A DNA stretch of 64,000 nt from Euryodendron excelsum (lineage: Eukaryota; Streptophyta; Magnoliopsida; Ericales; Pentaphylacaceae). The notes beneath the pieces were generated by a model. That model ran no database searches. It was not told the origin of the DNA and saw nothing but the letters and a program-made list of their open reading frames with translations. The position numbers and the translations under genes were made by a program. Below are positions 1 to 9,659 of this stretch, one piece after another. The stretch spans positions 9,191,001-9,255,000 of the forward strand of contig CM065396.1 of NCBI GenBank assembly GCA_033060915.1, given 5' to 3'. The first letter of the stretch is position 1; each line of letters opens with the position of its first letter.

Positions 1-365
1 GAACAAGAGAAAAAATGGTAGTCAAAGTACTAGTAGATAATAGGTTAGCTTTGAATGTTGCCTCATATTCTACCCTAGAAGGGCTCGAAATTGACAAAAC
101 TTATTTGAATAACAACAATACAATCATTCGTGCCTTTGATGGTTCCTAGAGGGAAACTTTGGGGGAAATTAAAATGCCGGTTGAGATAGGGCGAGTAACT
201 TTCACCATCAAGTTCCAAGTCTTGTATATTCTGGCTATCTACAATTTGTTGTTGGGACGACCTTAGATTCATTCAGCAGGCACAGTCCCTTCTAGCCTTC
301 ATCAGAAAGTCAAGTTCATCGTAGGTTCCAAGCTGATTTTTATTTTTGCAAAAAAAAGAATTCGC
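1..365 (+). pseudogene. Retroviral-type aspartic protease domain, decayed (element 1 pol)
   Basis: The frame from base 14 reads VVKVLVDNRLALNVASYSTL. This matches the plant Ty3/Gypsy protease core, normally VDxGSAxNxxP, with the catalytic D present but the following small residues changed (DNR for DxG). About 60 residues on, YNLLLGRP precedes IHSAG and the conserved SSLHQKVKFIV block that ends this domain in Tat elements. In-frame stops interrupt it at the RAFDGS-stop position (near 150) and straight after GRP. In a live element this domain matures the Gag-Pol polyprotein inside the virus-like particle. It is not functional here. Gag would lie upstream, outside the window. Confidence 0.7.
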
Positions 366-480
366 CATATACAAAGCTGATATTGTCCTACCTGACACTG
401 AATCGCCCTCCTGCATTCAGTCATTTAAATGTATCATTGTCGTATAGAAGGAAGACCAAGTGGAGCTGAAGTATTCCTAG

Positions 481-762
481 AATTCTCAGATGATAGTGCA
501 GTATTTCAAAACACATGGATTCCATCCGGGGAAAAGCTTAGGGAAGTGTGTACAAGGAAGGCCTGAGGTTGTAGAAATTCCGTTGGCCAAACCCACCTTT
601 GGATTAGGGTATGAACGCACAAGAAAAGAGAGAAGTGAATCAGCACAGAAGAAGAGGGCTGACAAGAAAGCTACCATAGAGATCTTGGATCAATTAAAGC
701 AGTTAGATATGGGAAAGGGAGTGTCTGCATCAGATAAAGGTCTGAAGAAAAGGAAATTCTAA
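481..762 (+). pseudogene. G-patch-like domain between protease and RT (element 1 pol)
   Basis: An open stretch reads VQYFKTHGFHPGKSLGKCVQGRPEVVEIP, then FGLGYERTRKE. The spaced glycines (GFxPGKxLGKxxQG, then FGLGY) fit a G-patch, a nucleic-acid-binding module known from several plant Ty3/Gypsy polyproteins just after the protease. A lysine- and arginine-rich tail follows (to about residue 80) and then a stop at 760-762. The frame differs from the protease frame, so this is a decayed piece of one polyprotein and not an independent gene. Conservation of the glycine spacing in an otherwise broken pol is the main support. Confidence 0.6.
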
Positions 763-1254
763 GAAGAAATACCTGTCATGATGGTTGATGTCGGAATAAC
801 TCAAGAGGGGTCCATTCGAGCAATGCTAGCGAGCGAGAACTTGCATAATTGGGTCAACGAGAACATCATCTATGCCTACAAGTTTCTGTATAAAGCTTGC
901 TAGAGCAAAATCCTGCAGCATCTGTCTTGCCATAAGCAAACTCTATCTTTCTGATTTACTTGTCTTAAGCTTTTAAATTGGTTTATTGTTAATGGAAAAA
1001 TATTTCCTTTTGTTTGATTCATTGGACACTATTTTTCATGTCAGGGACCCTTGCATCTGATGCCTTACTCAACTAATCCAGAGAATGCCAATCCTAACAA
1101 ATAATGATTTTAACACCGAGTTTGATTACCAGCAACTGGAATTATAGTTGATGTGAATTATTCAGAAGAAATACCGAAGGAAATTCAGGAACAAATAAAA
1201 AGACATGAGAATCATAACACCCCAAACATTGAGGAAACAGAAATAGTGGCAGCG
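763..1254 (+). other. Degenerate polyprotein linker between G-patch and RT
   Basis: A short conserved-looking stretch (IRAMLASENLHNW, about 815-852) follows the G-patch in another frame. The rest, roughly 905-1254, is interrupted by many stops and is AT-rich. I recognise no further domain. It sits where Tat polyproteins carry a poorly conserved linker before the RT. Confidence 0.45.
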
Positions 1255-2160
1255 TAAAGAATTATTGGATTTGTTACGCGCATACCTAGATGTTTTCGTT
1301 TCGTCTTATCAAGACATGCCTAGGCTGGATAAATCCATTGTTGAGCACAGATTACCCTTGGACCTGCAGATGAAACCCTTTAAGCAAAAGTTGAGGAGAT
1401 TAAAGCTAGAATGAAGTCTGAAGATTAAAGAAGAAGTGATTAAATAATTCCAAGTATGAATTTTGCAAGTGGTAGAGTATCCCTCATGGCTGGCTAACAT
1501 TGTCCCTGTACCCAAGAAAGACGGCAAAGTGCAAATGTCTATCGATTTTTGGGACCTCAATAAAGCTAGTCCAAAGGATGATTTTCCTCTCCCACACATA
1601 TACTTGCTCATTGACAACACGGCCAATCATGAAATGTTTTCCTTCATAGACGGCTTTTCAGGGTACAACCAAATCAAGTTAGCTAAAAAAGATCAAGAAA
1701 ATACTGTTTTCATCACCCCCTGGGGAGTGTATTATTATAAAGTTATGCCATTCAAACTTCACAATGCGTGGCAACTTACCAAAAGGCCATGGTCACCTTG
1801 TTTCTTGATATGATGCATCAAGGAGTGAAAATTTTTGTGGATGATATGATCGTCAAGTCCAAACAATGGAAAGACCAATTGTTTAACTTACGAAATGTAT
1901 TTGACTGCCTCCGTAAATACTAACTCAAGCTGAATCCTGCCAAATGCACATTCAGAGTTTCTTTAGGGAAGTTACTAGGGTTTATAGTCAATGAAAACTA
2001 GATAGAGATTGATCTTGCCAAAGTCAAGTCCATCGTTGAAATGCCAGCACCGAAAGGGGAAAAAGCGATCCGGTCCTTTTTGGGAAAATTAAACTTCATT
2101 AGCAGGTTCATCGCTCAAATGACCCCTCTATGCGAACCTATTTTTAAACTCCTCAAAAAA
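1255..2160 (+). pseudogene. Reverse transcriptase domain, decayed (element 1 pol)
   Basis: Entry block near 1265-1400: LLDLLRAYLDVFV then PRLDKSIVEHRLPL, the typical lead-in to gypsy RT. The core from 1463 shows SWLANIVPVPKKDGKVQMSI, DLNKASPKDDFPLP, FSFIDGFSGYNQI and the MPF motif near 1745. A single-base shift near 1770 moves the frame, after which MVTLFLDMM and the active-site motif FVDDMIVKS appear near 1840. The aspartate pair is kept (YVDD in most relatives, FVDD here). The fingers-to-connection end (LNPAKCTF, LLGFIV, then the RSFLGKLNFISRFI block near 2070-2110) is clear. Stops at about 1410, 1445, 1921 and 2000 show the copy is dead. Role in a live element: copying the RNA genome into cDNA. 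Confidence 0.85.
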
Positions 2161-2660
2161 GATGTTCCAAAAGAATGGGATGATAATTGCCAAAACCTTC
2201 TTTGAGAGAATCAAAGAATATCTACGGAACCCTCTAGTCTTGGTGGCACCTGCCCTCGAGCGCCCTTTATTGATGTACATGTAAGTTTTGAATACTTCCA
2301 TGGGGTGTGTTTTGGGGCAACATGATGAAATAGGGAGGAAAGAGCAAGCCATTTATTACCACAGCAAGAAGTTCCTGCCATATGAAAGAAAGTATTCTGA
2401 TCTCGAGAAAACCTGCTACGCATTTGGCTGGGTAGCCCACAATTTTCGACATTACATACTCTACCGTATGACCTTCCTCATCTCTGAGATAGATCCCCTC
2501 AAGTATATATTTGAGAAGCCAACCTTGTCTAGCAGAATGGCACGATGGCACATCATCCTATCAGAGTTTGATTTTCTATTTACTACTCGTAAAGCAGTTA
2601 GGGGGCAAGTAATAGTTGATTATTTGGCTCAAAACCCTATTCATGATTACCAATCCATGA
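2161..2660 (+). pseudogene. RNase H domain attached to RT (gypsy RNase H), decayed
   Basis: After a frameshift near 2285 the frame reads MGCVLGQHDE, then EQAIYYHSKKFLPYERKYSD and LEKTCYAFGWVAHNFRHYI, a standard gypsy RNase H with its SKK-L--E--Y--LEK signature. YLAQNPIHDY at about 2625 closes the domain. Its job is removing the RNA strand during cDNA synthesis. The first segment, before the frameshift (2165-2285, ending ERPLLMYM), lies in another frame and lacks the expected catalytic DAS-type triad in good form. It is followed directly by a second, unrelated RNase H. Confidence 0.8.
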
Positions 2661-2699
2661 AGCCTCAATTCCTCGATAAGAATATACTATGCACTGATG

Positions 2700-3140
2700 T
2701 TGTGACTGAAAAGCAGACAAAAATTGGGTGGAGGATATATTTCAACGGAGCTGCTAATAAAATGGGAACCGGCATTGGAGCAGTAATAGTATTAGAAATG
2801 GGCAGTCATTACCCCATTGTGGTTAAGTTACAACTAGAACTGTGCACCAACAACATCGTCGAGTATGAGGCTTGTATCCTTGGTTCAAAACTAGCATTGG
2901 AAATAAAGATCGACGAGTTGGCTGTTTTTGGATTTTCAAATCTGGTTATTCAACAGTTCAAGGACATATACCAAACTTGAGATGCCAAACTTTCTCCGTA
3001 TCATCAACAAAATAAGGAATTGTGTCAACTATTTAGAAGCGTAGATTTCCACCACATACCCCGAGCAGAGAATAACTTCGCTAATGCCTTAGCCACTTTA
3101 CCTATAGCAATCAAGGTTGACAAGGACACCGAAATACCTC
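2700..3140 (+). pseudogene. Second (archaeal-type) RNase H domain, catalytic residues lost
   Basis: Frame from about 2715: IGWRIYFNGAANKMGTGIGA, then NNIVEYEACILGSKLAL, ELAVFGFSNLVIQQ and, after a stop at 2978, VDFHHIPRAENNFANALATL. This is the extra RNase H that Tat-lineage elements carry between the RT-RNase H and the integrase. Active relatives have YFDGA and YGDS; here these read YFNGA and FGFS, so two of the acidic residues are lost, while the E in VEYEAC is kept. The presence of this domain is the best evidence for Tat assignment and excludes chromoviruses and Athila. Confidence 0.8.
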
Positions 3141-3261
3141 CTCTCCAGATCTTTACCAGAGACACCCCTTCCTACTGTCTACACACAACAGCTAGCCCGA
3201 TTGGTAACCATGGTTTTATGACATCCAGAGGTACATCCAGATCAGGGCATTCCCTAATATA

Positions 3262-4170
3262 GCTTCACATCTAGATAAGAAGACTATTTGCCATTTGGCA
3301 GGACATTACTTTATGGCCGAAAATGAGCTCTTCAAAAGATCGTGGTTCGGACCATTGAAATGCATTGATGTTGTCGAAGCCAAAATTATCATGGAGGAGG
3401 TACATAAGGGAGTTTGCGTTCCCCATATGAACGACCATACGGTTGCCAAGAAGCTCCTTCGGACGAGGTATTATTGGTCAACAATGGAGTCAGATTGTGT
3501 TAAGTACGTTCTCTGGTGTCATAAGTGCCAAATACGTGGAGATAAGATCAAAGCACCGCCCACGGAACTCCATTCTATGTCAGCCCCTTAGCCTTTTTCT
3601 CTGTGGGGGATAGATATGATTGGCCCTATCACCCCCAAAGCTTCTAACGGTCACCGGCTCATCCTGGTTGCCATCGATTACTTCACTAAGTGGGTGGAAG
3701 CGGTTTCCTATCCTTATGTCACCAAGAAGGTCGTGGAGAAGTTTATAAAAAATCACATCATCTATCGATATGGGATTCCTGAATCACTCATCACTGACAA
3801 TGCCACTAATCTATATAATGAGTTGGTATCAAAATTATGCCAAAGGTTTCGCATTACTCACCGAAATTCAATTACCTATAAGCCTCAGATGAATGGAGCA
3901 GTAGAAGTAGTCAACAAAAATATCAAGAGAATACTTCGAAAGATGGTTGACAACTACAAAGATTGGCATGAGAAACTTGCCTTTGCATTGATGGCCTACT
4001 AAACTATCATGAGGGTTTCCACTGAAGGTACTCCCTTCGAGCTGCTCTACGGCACAGAGGCAGTCATCCCCATTGAGATTAAGATTCCTTCATTAAGGAT
4101 TTAAATGGAAATCAAGTTGGATGAAGCAGAGTGGATCAAAGACCAGTATGTTCAACTATGCCTGCTAGAT
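3262..4170 (+). pseudogene. Integrase: zinc-binding and catalytic core, decayed
   Basis: The HHCC finger is readable near 3398-3530 (VHKGVCVPHMND, then WCHKCQIRGD). A stop at 3589 separates it from the core, which reads WGIDMIGPITPKASNGHRLI, VAIDYFTKWVEAVSYP, IPESLITDNATNLYN and MNGAVEVVNKNIKR. The catalytic D, D and E positions (IDYF, ITDN, GAVEVVNK) are all kept. A stop at 4000-4002 interrupts the end (ALMAY-stop), followed by STEGTPFELLYGTEAVIP. In a live element this enzyme inserts the cDNA and makes the 5-bp target duplication seen around the solo LTRs here. The core is unusually well preserved compared with the rest of pol. Confidence 0.85.
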
Positions 4171-4199
4171 GAATAGCGGTTAGCTACAGCTTATCACGT

Positions 4200-4454
4200 C
4201 AGTACTACATAAGACGAATGGCTAGGGCATTTGATAAGAAAGTGCGGCCTCGATCATTCCAACTGGGAGATTTGGTACTAAAAAAGATATTTCCCCATCA
4301 AGAAGCAGCACAAGGGAAATTTGATCCATACTATGAAGGGTCGTTCGTGATAAAGAAGGTCCTATCTAGAGGAGCTCTCATTTTGGAGGAAATGGATGGC
4401 CAGGAATTCCCTAGTCCGTTGAATTCAGATGTTGTCAAGCACTACTACAAATGA
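4200..4454 (+). pseudogene. Integrase C-terminal module (end of pol)
   Basis: The open stretch starts at 4218 and reads ARAFDKKVRPRSFQLGDLVL, then GKFDPYYEGSFVIKKVL, a GALILEEMDGQE strand and NSDVVKHYYK before the stop at 4452-4454. This matches the GPF/Y-like C-terminal module of plant gypsy integrases (GDLVLKK, GKFxPxYEGPF, GALIL). There is no chromodomain after it, which again excludes a chromovirus. It is out of frame with the integrase core because of stops and a shift around 4080-4210. Confidence 0.75.
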
Positions 4455-5078
4455 TTTTGAAAGCTAGACCTCTAATTTATGTTTGGAAGCAATAAAATTT
4501 ACTTTCCTTAATCTCAGTTAATCAATTAGGCATGATTTCAATGGTAAAGCTCTACAATTTAATTTTGAAATGACGAGAGGCCCTTGTTTCATCTCCCATA
4601 CAGTTAAAAAAAAAGAACGTTTGTCAAATCCTTAGAGCAGGTTACTTTCTTTCAAAGACATCTCCTAACTGGGTGATCATGCTAGGTTAAGATAAAGCAC
4701 TAAGGATATGCATAAAAAAAAAAAGGGAAGGACCCCTGAAGTGCTATTATTCCGAGACAACAAAAGCACTATTGTTAGCATTGTTATTTCAAAAAAAAAA
4801 AAAGGTTCAAGGTTTCAAAAGAAAGATAAGAATACGCAGAAAAGTGCTAGTAAACCAAAAATCATTAACAATGATCACTAGTAGAATGGTAGGTTTGAGC
4901 CATTTTTTTTTCTCTCAAAAGTAAAAACCCACACAACAAACCTTAAAGTCCTCTCAGATCTAAATTAAATTGCTTAGTCCAAATGAGCTCACCAAGAAAG
5001 GTTCACGGCAAGGAAAGTTGGGAGATGGCGCAAGTAGTATTTAGAAGTTTCTCAATAGAAACCAGGGATCGGGCTAAG
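4455..5078 (+). other. Non-coding 3' spacer of element 1, first part
   Basis: A-rich sequence with several runs of 8-12 A (near 4606, 4708, 4790) and no coding signal. It is interrupted at 5078 by solo LTR A and continues at 9102. Confidence 0.6.
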
Positions 5079-6532
5079 TGTAAGCACCCCATTTTTGCCC
5101 GCTCCTCAGTCTCCTGTCCGTCCAGACTTGTATTAAAGTCAATGTGGACATATGCCAATCTAAATCAACTTTCCAAGTCTAATCCCGTCAATCAATTGCT
5201 TCGTGGGCCCTTAGGACCCAAATAGAGGCAAAATGACCAAAATGCCTTCGGGGGCAATGTTCGGTCCAATTCCAGTAGGCACGTCTTCTCGAAGATAGTA
5301 AGTCCCCTTTTTTAAGTCCAATTCCAATTCCAATCCCTCCCTTGAGAAAGTTGATTCCTCGAGGCGGTAAGTCTATTCTGTCCAGCACGTTTTCGAGTGA
5401 ACTCTTTGGAATGCTAAGCCCCTTCAAACCCGTCGACCGGGACAAGACCCCAAGTCCCCTAGATGGTAGAACGGTCCGCCTTTGGCGCCTGCTAGCCTGC
5501 CAATGTAGAAATGTCCATTTTGGCATGCCTTTTGAGAAAGTTGATTCCTCTGGCGCTAAGTTCATTTAGCAACTTCCCAAGATCAAGCAGTCTCGGGAAT
5601 GATCGCGAACCATTAAAGTAACGGAAGTACTCGTAAACATCGCAACTATTAGAGTAGCGAAAGTACTTGTAAACAGGTCGATATAAAGAATTGCCAACAA
5701 ACCCCTGTATCACAAGACCACCGTCAGAGTGGCAAAAACACTCAAAAGCTAGGTCAACACTGGTGCTTGCTAGCCCACTTCGGTGAAAAATGACCAAACT
5801 GCCCCTAGGGCCATTTTCGGCATGTTTCTGGAGAAAGTACCTAAGTCAACAGAACAATAATTCCACCTTTCTAAGATTGTCTTAAAGGCAATCCGGCATT
5901 ATTAGGTACCTTCTGGTCAATTTCAGGTTAATTCCGAGACATTCCGGTCAAGATGACCATTTTGCCCCTCGGCATCTGAGTGCCCCGGGAACCATATCGG
6001 CTCTAGGAATCAACCGGTAACCTCCCGAGAATGCTTCTTATAGTATTTGTTGACCTTTCCTTACCTTTTTGAGTCATTCCTAGTGAATTTCAGCAAATTC
6101 GGTGCAAAATGACCTTTTTGCCCCTGGTGGGCCGGTCGCCTCTTCTAGCCACACCGGCTCTGGATATCAAACTGGGAACTTTTCAGAAAATTCTAAATAA
6201 TGTTTCCAAATCTCGAGTCTTTTTCCAAGACATTTTGAGTCCGTTCCGGTAGCTTTTCGGCCCGTTTGACCGTTTTGCCCCTAATGGCCCGGTCAACCCT
6301 TCCAACACATCTTGATATCACTCTTCAAGTCTACTATCCTCAGGACACTGTTCTAAGTGTTCCTATCCCTTTTCGGCCTTTTAGGCCATTCTCGGCCCTT
6401 TCAAATCATTCACAAACCTTCCGGAGTCACTCCTAGTGAAGTTAGGCTAAAAATTTCATGGTAGTCACTAGTACAAGCACCCAAATCTTCTAAAGATACG
6501 TTGCTTGCCGACTTAAAAATGTTCCTAAGTGG

Positions 6533-6650
6533 CTGGAGCCACTAGGAGTGGCGCCAAGCCAAATTTTGGCCTGGAGTGGTGCCAGAAGGATTTTTGGCTT
6601 GGCACCACTATAATAGGCGCCAAGTCATTCTTCTCTCTATAAATACAGAG
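6533..6650 (+). promoter_or_regulatory. LTR A core promoter: GGCGCC palindromes plus TATA box
   Basis: CTATAAATA lies at 6637-6645. Upstream are half-palindromes of the GCCAC-n-GTGGCGCC type (6536-6556) and GGCACCAC-n-AGGCGCC (6601-6621). The same arrangement occurs in every LTR of the family. Transcription probably starts about 30 bp downstream of the TATA box. Confidence 0.7.
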
Positions 6651-6724
6651 TCTCCTCCAGCATGAAAGAGGTCCGCAAACTTAGTCTAAAAACTCTACTC
6701 TTCGATATATAGAGCTTGTAGCCT

Positions 6725-6790
6725 CCCTAAACCCTAGTTTTCTTTAGCTTTTCCAAACCCTAGCCCCCATACACAAACCCTAGCCTCCTA
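6725..6790 (+). promoter_or_regulatory. Telo-box-like motif cluster in LTR A leader
   Basis: AAACCCTAG occurs three times within about 60 bp just downstream of the predicted start site. Equivalent clusters are present in LTRs B (11130-11190), D (30050-30100), E, G and H. Telo-boxes (AAACCCTAA type) are known plant promoter elements; a role here is inference. Confidence 0.5.
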
Positions 6791-7539
6791 TACCCTCATA
6801 CACACTCTCATATACTCATACACTAGCCTCTAAAGCCTCCATTGAAGACTTAAAGTGCTGCAACCCAAAGCTCTCGAAGATCAAGACAAGTTCCCGAATA
6901 TCAAGACGAAGACCAAAGTGAAGACCGAAGCAAAGCAAGAAGAACAAAGCGTATAAAGCAAAGCAAATAAAGAAGACACAAGGTAGGCTCTCTATATAAG
7001 TTTACGCATTTCTCCCCTCTCTTCTCTCTCCGAACCCACTTGGGTTTTCTTCTATTTTAATCCCCCATCTTCTTCCCCCTCTTTCTTGCATGCTTGAAAC
7101 AAGGAACTTTTTGGTCCATGTGTAGGATTAGGCTATTGGAGGTCACCGTGTCGGGGGCTTTCTTTTAGTCTAACCGGAGACCACGTGGGTTCGGCCACCT
7201 GGATTATGTGGTAAAGCCTTTAGCCTTGTATGTTCATGAACCCAACTTGCATTGTGCATATCATGATCTTGCATTCTTCCAAAATTCGTTTTTCAACTCA
7301 TTTTCAAAACTTGCGTTAACATTGTTTTCAAACTTGCTTCAAAATCTTCTTTTTCAAAACTTGCTTTCAAAATCACAATCCTATACTGATTCTAGCCTTT
7401 TCATGGTTAGGGTTGCTTTAGAAAAGTGTTACATTTAAAGTGACCAATATGGTCTATATTTTCAAAATCGTTGTTGTTTTCAAAACCACTATCCTAAAGT
7501 GGTTCTAGGCTTCTTATGGTTAGAGTCGCCTTAGGAAAG

Positions 7540-8760
7540 TGAGATGTTTTTATGGACTTTCCAAAAACTTCCTTTTCAAATCTCTCTTTCTAAAAACCTC
7601 TTTTCCAACATACTTTCTAAAAACTCTCTCAAATCTCCTTTTCAAAATTCATTGTCAAAATTGCTTTTTAAAAACTCCCTCCAAAAATCTATTTTTCAAA
7701 ACTCCTTTTCAAAAAAGCTCTCTTCAAAATTACGTTTCTAAAAAACACTCCTTAAATTTCCTTCCTAAAAAAACTTTCCAACAATCACTTTCCAAAATCC
7801 CTTTTGAAAAACTTTTTTTTCAAGTTTACTTTCTAAAAACTCCTTTTTAATATTTCCTTGCAAAAATCTCCCTTTCTAAAAACTCACTATCCAAAAATTT
7901 ATTTTCTTAGAGTCCAAGTTAAACCGTAGAGCCAACGATTAGGAAACCCTAATTTCTTTTCTTAAAACATGATTTTTAATCTTGTCTCAAAACTTAGGTT
8001 TCCAAAATCTCCTTCTTTACATCTAAATCCTAGGTTTCCAAAACCTATTTTCTACATCAAAACTATAGTCTTCCAAATCTAGGGTTTCTAAAACTTCACC
8101 TTCCAAATCCATGGAAATTCAATCTTCCATTTAGGAAACCAAATCCAATCTTCCCGTTTAGGAAATTAGATCGTATCCTTCGCTTTTTAAAACAAAATTA
8201 AATAATCCATTTTTAGAAACAAAATCCAATCTTTCGTTTTAGGGAAATAGGAATCCTCAATCCTCCTAAATCCAAATATTTCATAATTGAAATCTTTCCT
8301 AATCTCATACTTTCCTAAACCTTAGGTTTCCAAAACTTAAACATTTAAATCTTTCCTTAAACTTTAAACTTCCAAATCTTTCTTAGTCTAAGCTTTTCCT
8401 AATTAATCTCTTTCCAAAAATTAACTCTTTCTTAAAAAGAGGACTTTTCAATTTCAAATCTTTCCAATTTTAATTATTTCCTAGTTCGAAATATTTCCTA
8501 AAACGAAACTTTTCCTACTTCAAAACCTTTCTTATTTCAAAACTTTCCCAAACCAAAACGTTTCTAGCATGGAACTTTTCTATTTTGAAACTTTTCTAAA
8601 TTCGAACCTTCCCTAATCTTCCAAGTCCAATATTCCAGTCAATTCTTTCTTAAACCTCAAGTATTTCCTAAATCCTCTCTTTCCTAAGTCTAGGTTTCCT
8701 AAACCTCCATCTTTCCAAAACAAGTCCAAATCTTTCTTCCATGATTTGGATCACTGTTTT
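7540..8760 (+). repeat. Pyrimidine-rich low-complexity U5 tract (LTR A)
   Basis: The tract is composed of loosely repeated CTTTCCTAAA and TTTCCAAA-like words of about 14-22 bp. Similar tracts form the middle of every family LTR: B about 11940-13270, C 20260-21500, D 30850-32320 on the + strand; E about 24480-26270 and F about 46200-47600 as the complement. No coding signal. Confidence 0.6.
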
Positions 8761-9101
8761 CAAAGACCAAAATGGAGTTTATTTTAAAAAAGGGCTTAAA
8801 AGTTTTTCAAAGGTTGCCAAACAACTTGTTTTTCTTAAAAACCCTCTATTGAGGAGGTATTTTCAAAAACTCTAAGTGTAGTTTTTGGATTGTGTTTAGT
8901 TTTAGGTGACCTAACTCATCTTAATCAAGTTAGGTAGCGACTCCAAATTATTTTCCAAAAGTCCTTTATTCAAATCAATTTTCAATTCAAACCTAGTCGC
9001 ATTCATTCTTCTAGGAGGATGAGTTCTAACAAGAGAGTATAGTATTTTTCCCGCTTGTGCGTGTATTCATCGAATGCGAAAAATTTGAGCGTGACACTAA
9101 G

Positions 9102-9654
9102 GAAAGAGAGAGAGAGAAGAGAGAAAATAAGCACGTTCTTGAGGATGTGGTGAAAATCCAAAAGGGCACCGTAGGTAAAAGAGTGGGGATATGGCAAGAT
9201 ACAAAATTGTTGGCCTTGGTGAAAACCTACAAAGGCGCATTGGTGCAAAAATTATAGAGCTGGGATTGGCAAAAACCCTCACGGGCACCAGTAGTAAAAA
9301 TAGCCCAAAAAAAAAAAAGGGCGTAAGAGATCATCCGAGGCATGAACATTCCCAGAAGTCATGAGTATGAAAGCAGCAATGAGAAAGTCAGCAGGTGTCT
9401 CGAAAACATTCTCTGGATTAGCCCAGTTAAAGTTAAACGAAGCAAAGGTTCCCTTCACTGGATAATAAGTCAATTAGAATATCAAACCAAAAGGAGTACT
9501 TTTTCATTTAACTATCGCTTTTATTTACCTTTTCTCAAGTTTGCTTCTTATACTAACCATGCAGGAAAAAAATCTCAAAAGTATGGAAGGCTACAAGTCC
9601 ACAAGGCAAGAAAAAAAAATTATACAATATTGAAAATGAAGTCTGTCTCTCTAT
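9102..9654 (+). other. Non-coding 3' spacer of element 1, second part
   Basis: This continues the spacer interrupted by LTR A. It starts with a GA-rich run and carries about three imperfect repeats of a GGTGAAAAC-n-GGGCACC type word (9150-9300). The same kind of sequence occurs in element J (43555-43590), supporting its assignment as internal sequence of this family. No gene seen. Confidence 0.5.
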
Positions 9655-9659
9655 ACATG

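Larger units (their letters stand above)
5079..9096 (+). mobile_element. Solo LTR A of the giant-LTR family (4018 bp)
   Basis: It begins TGTAAGCACCCC and ends GAGCGTGACA. Both ends match the other family copies. The 5-bp direct repeat CTAAG lies immediately outside (5074-5078 and 9097-9101), so this is a complete solo LTR left by LTR-LTR recombination. U3 runs to the TATA box at 6637. It holds only two degenerate units of the 81-bp motif (near 5346 and 5537) and several TGACC-n-TTTTGCCC repeats. U5 is a long pyrimidine-rich stretch ending in a conserved block (about 8760-9096). The short open frames inside U5 come from low-complexity sequence and are not genes. Confidence 0.92.

Noticed and set aside
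7208..7850. Phenylalanine/leucine/lysine-rich ORFs in LTR U5 (also 13475-13702, 21524-21727, 32477-32788)
   Set aside because: They are products of the pyrimidine-rich low-complexity tract; they shift between LTR copies and lack conservation.
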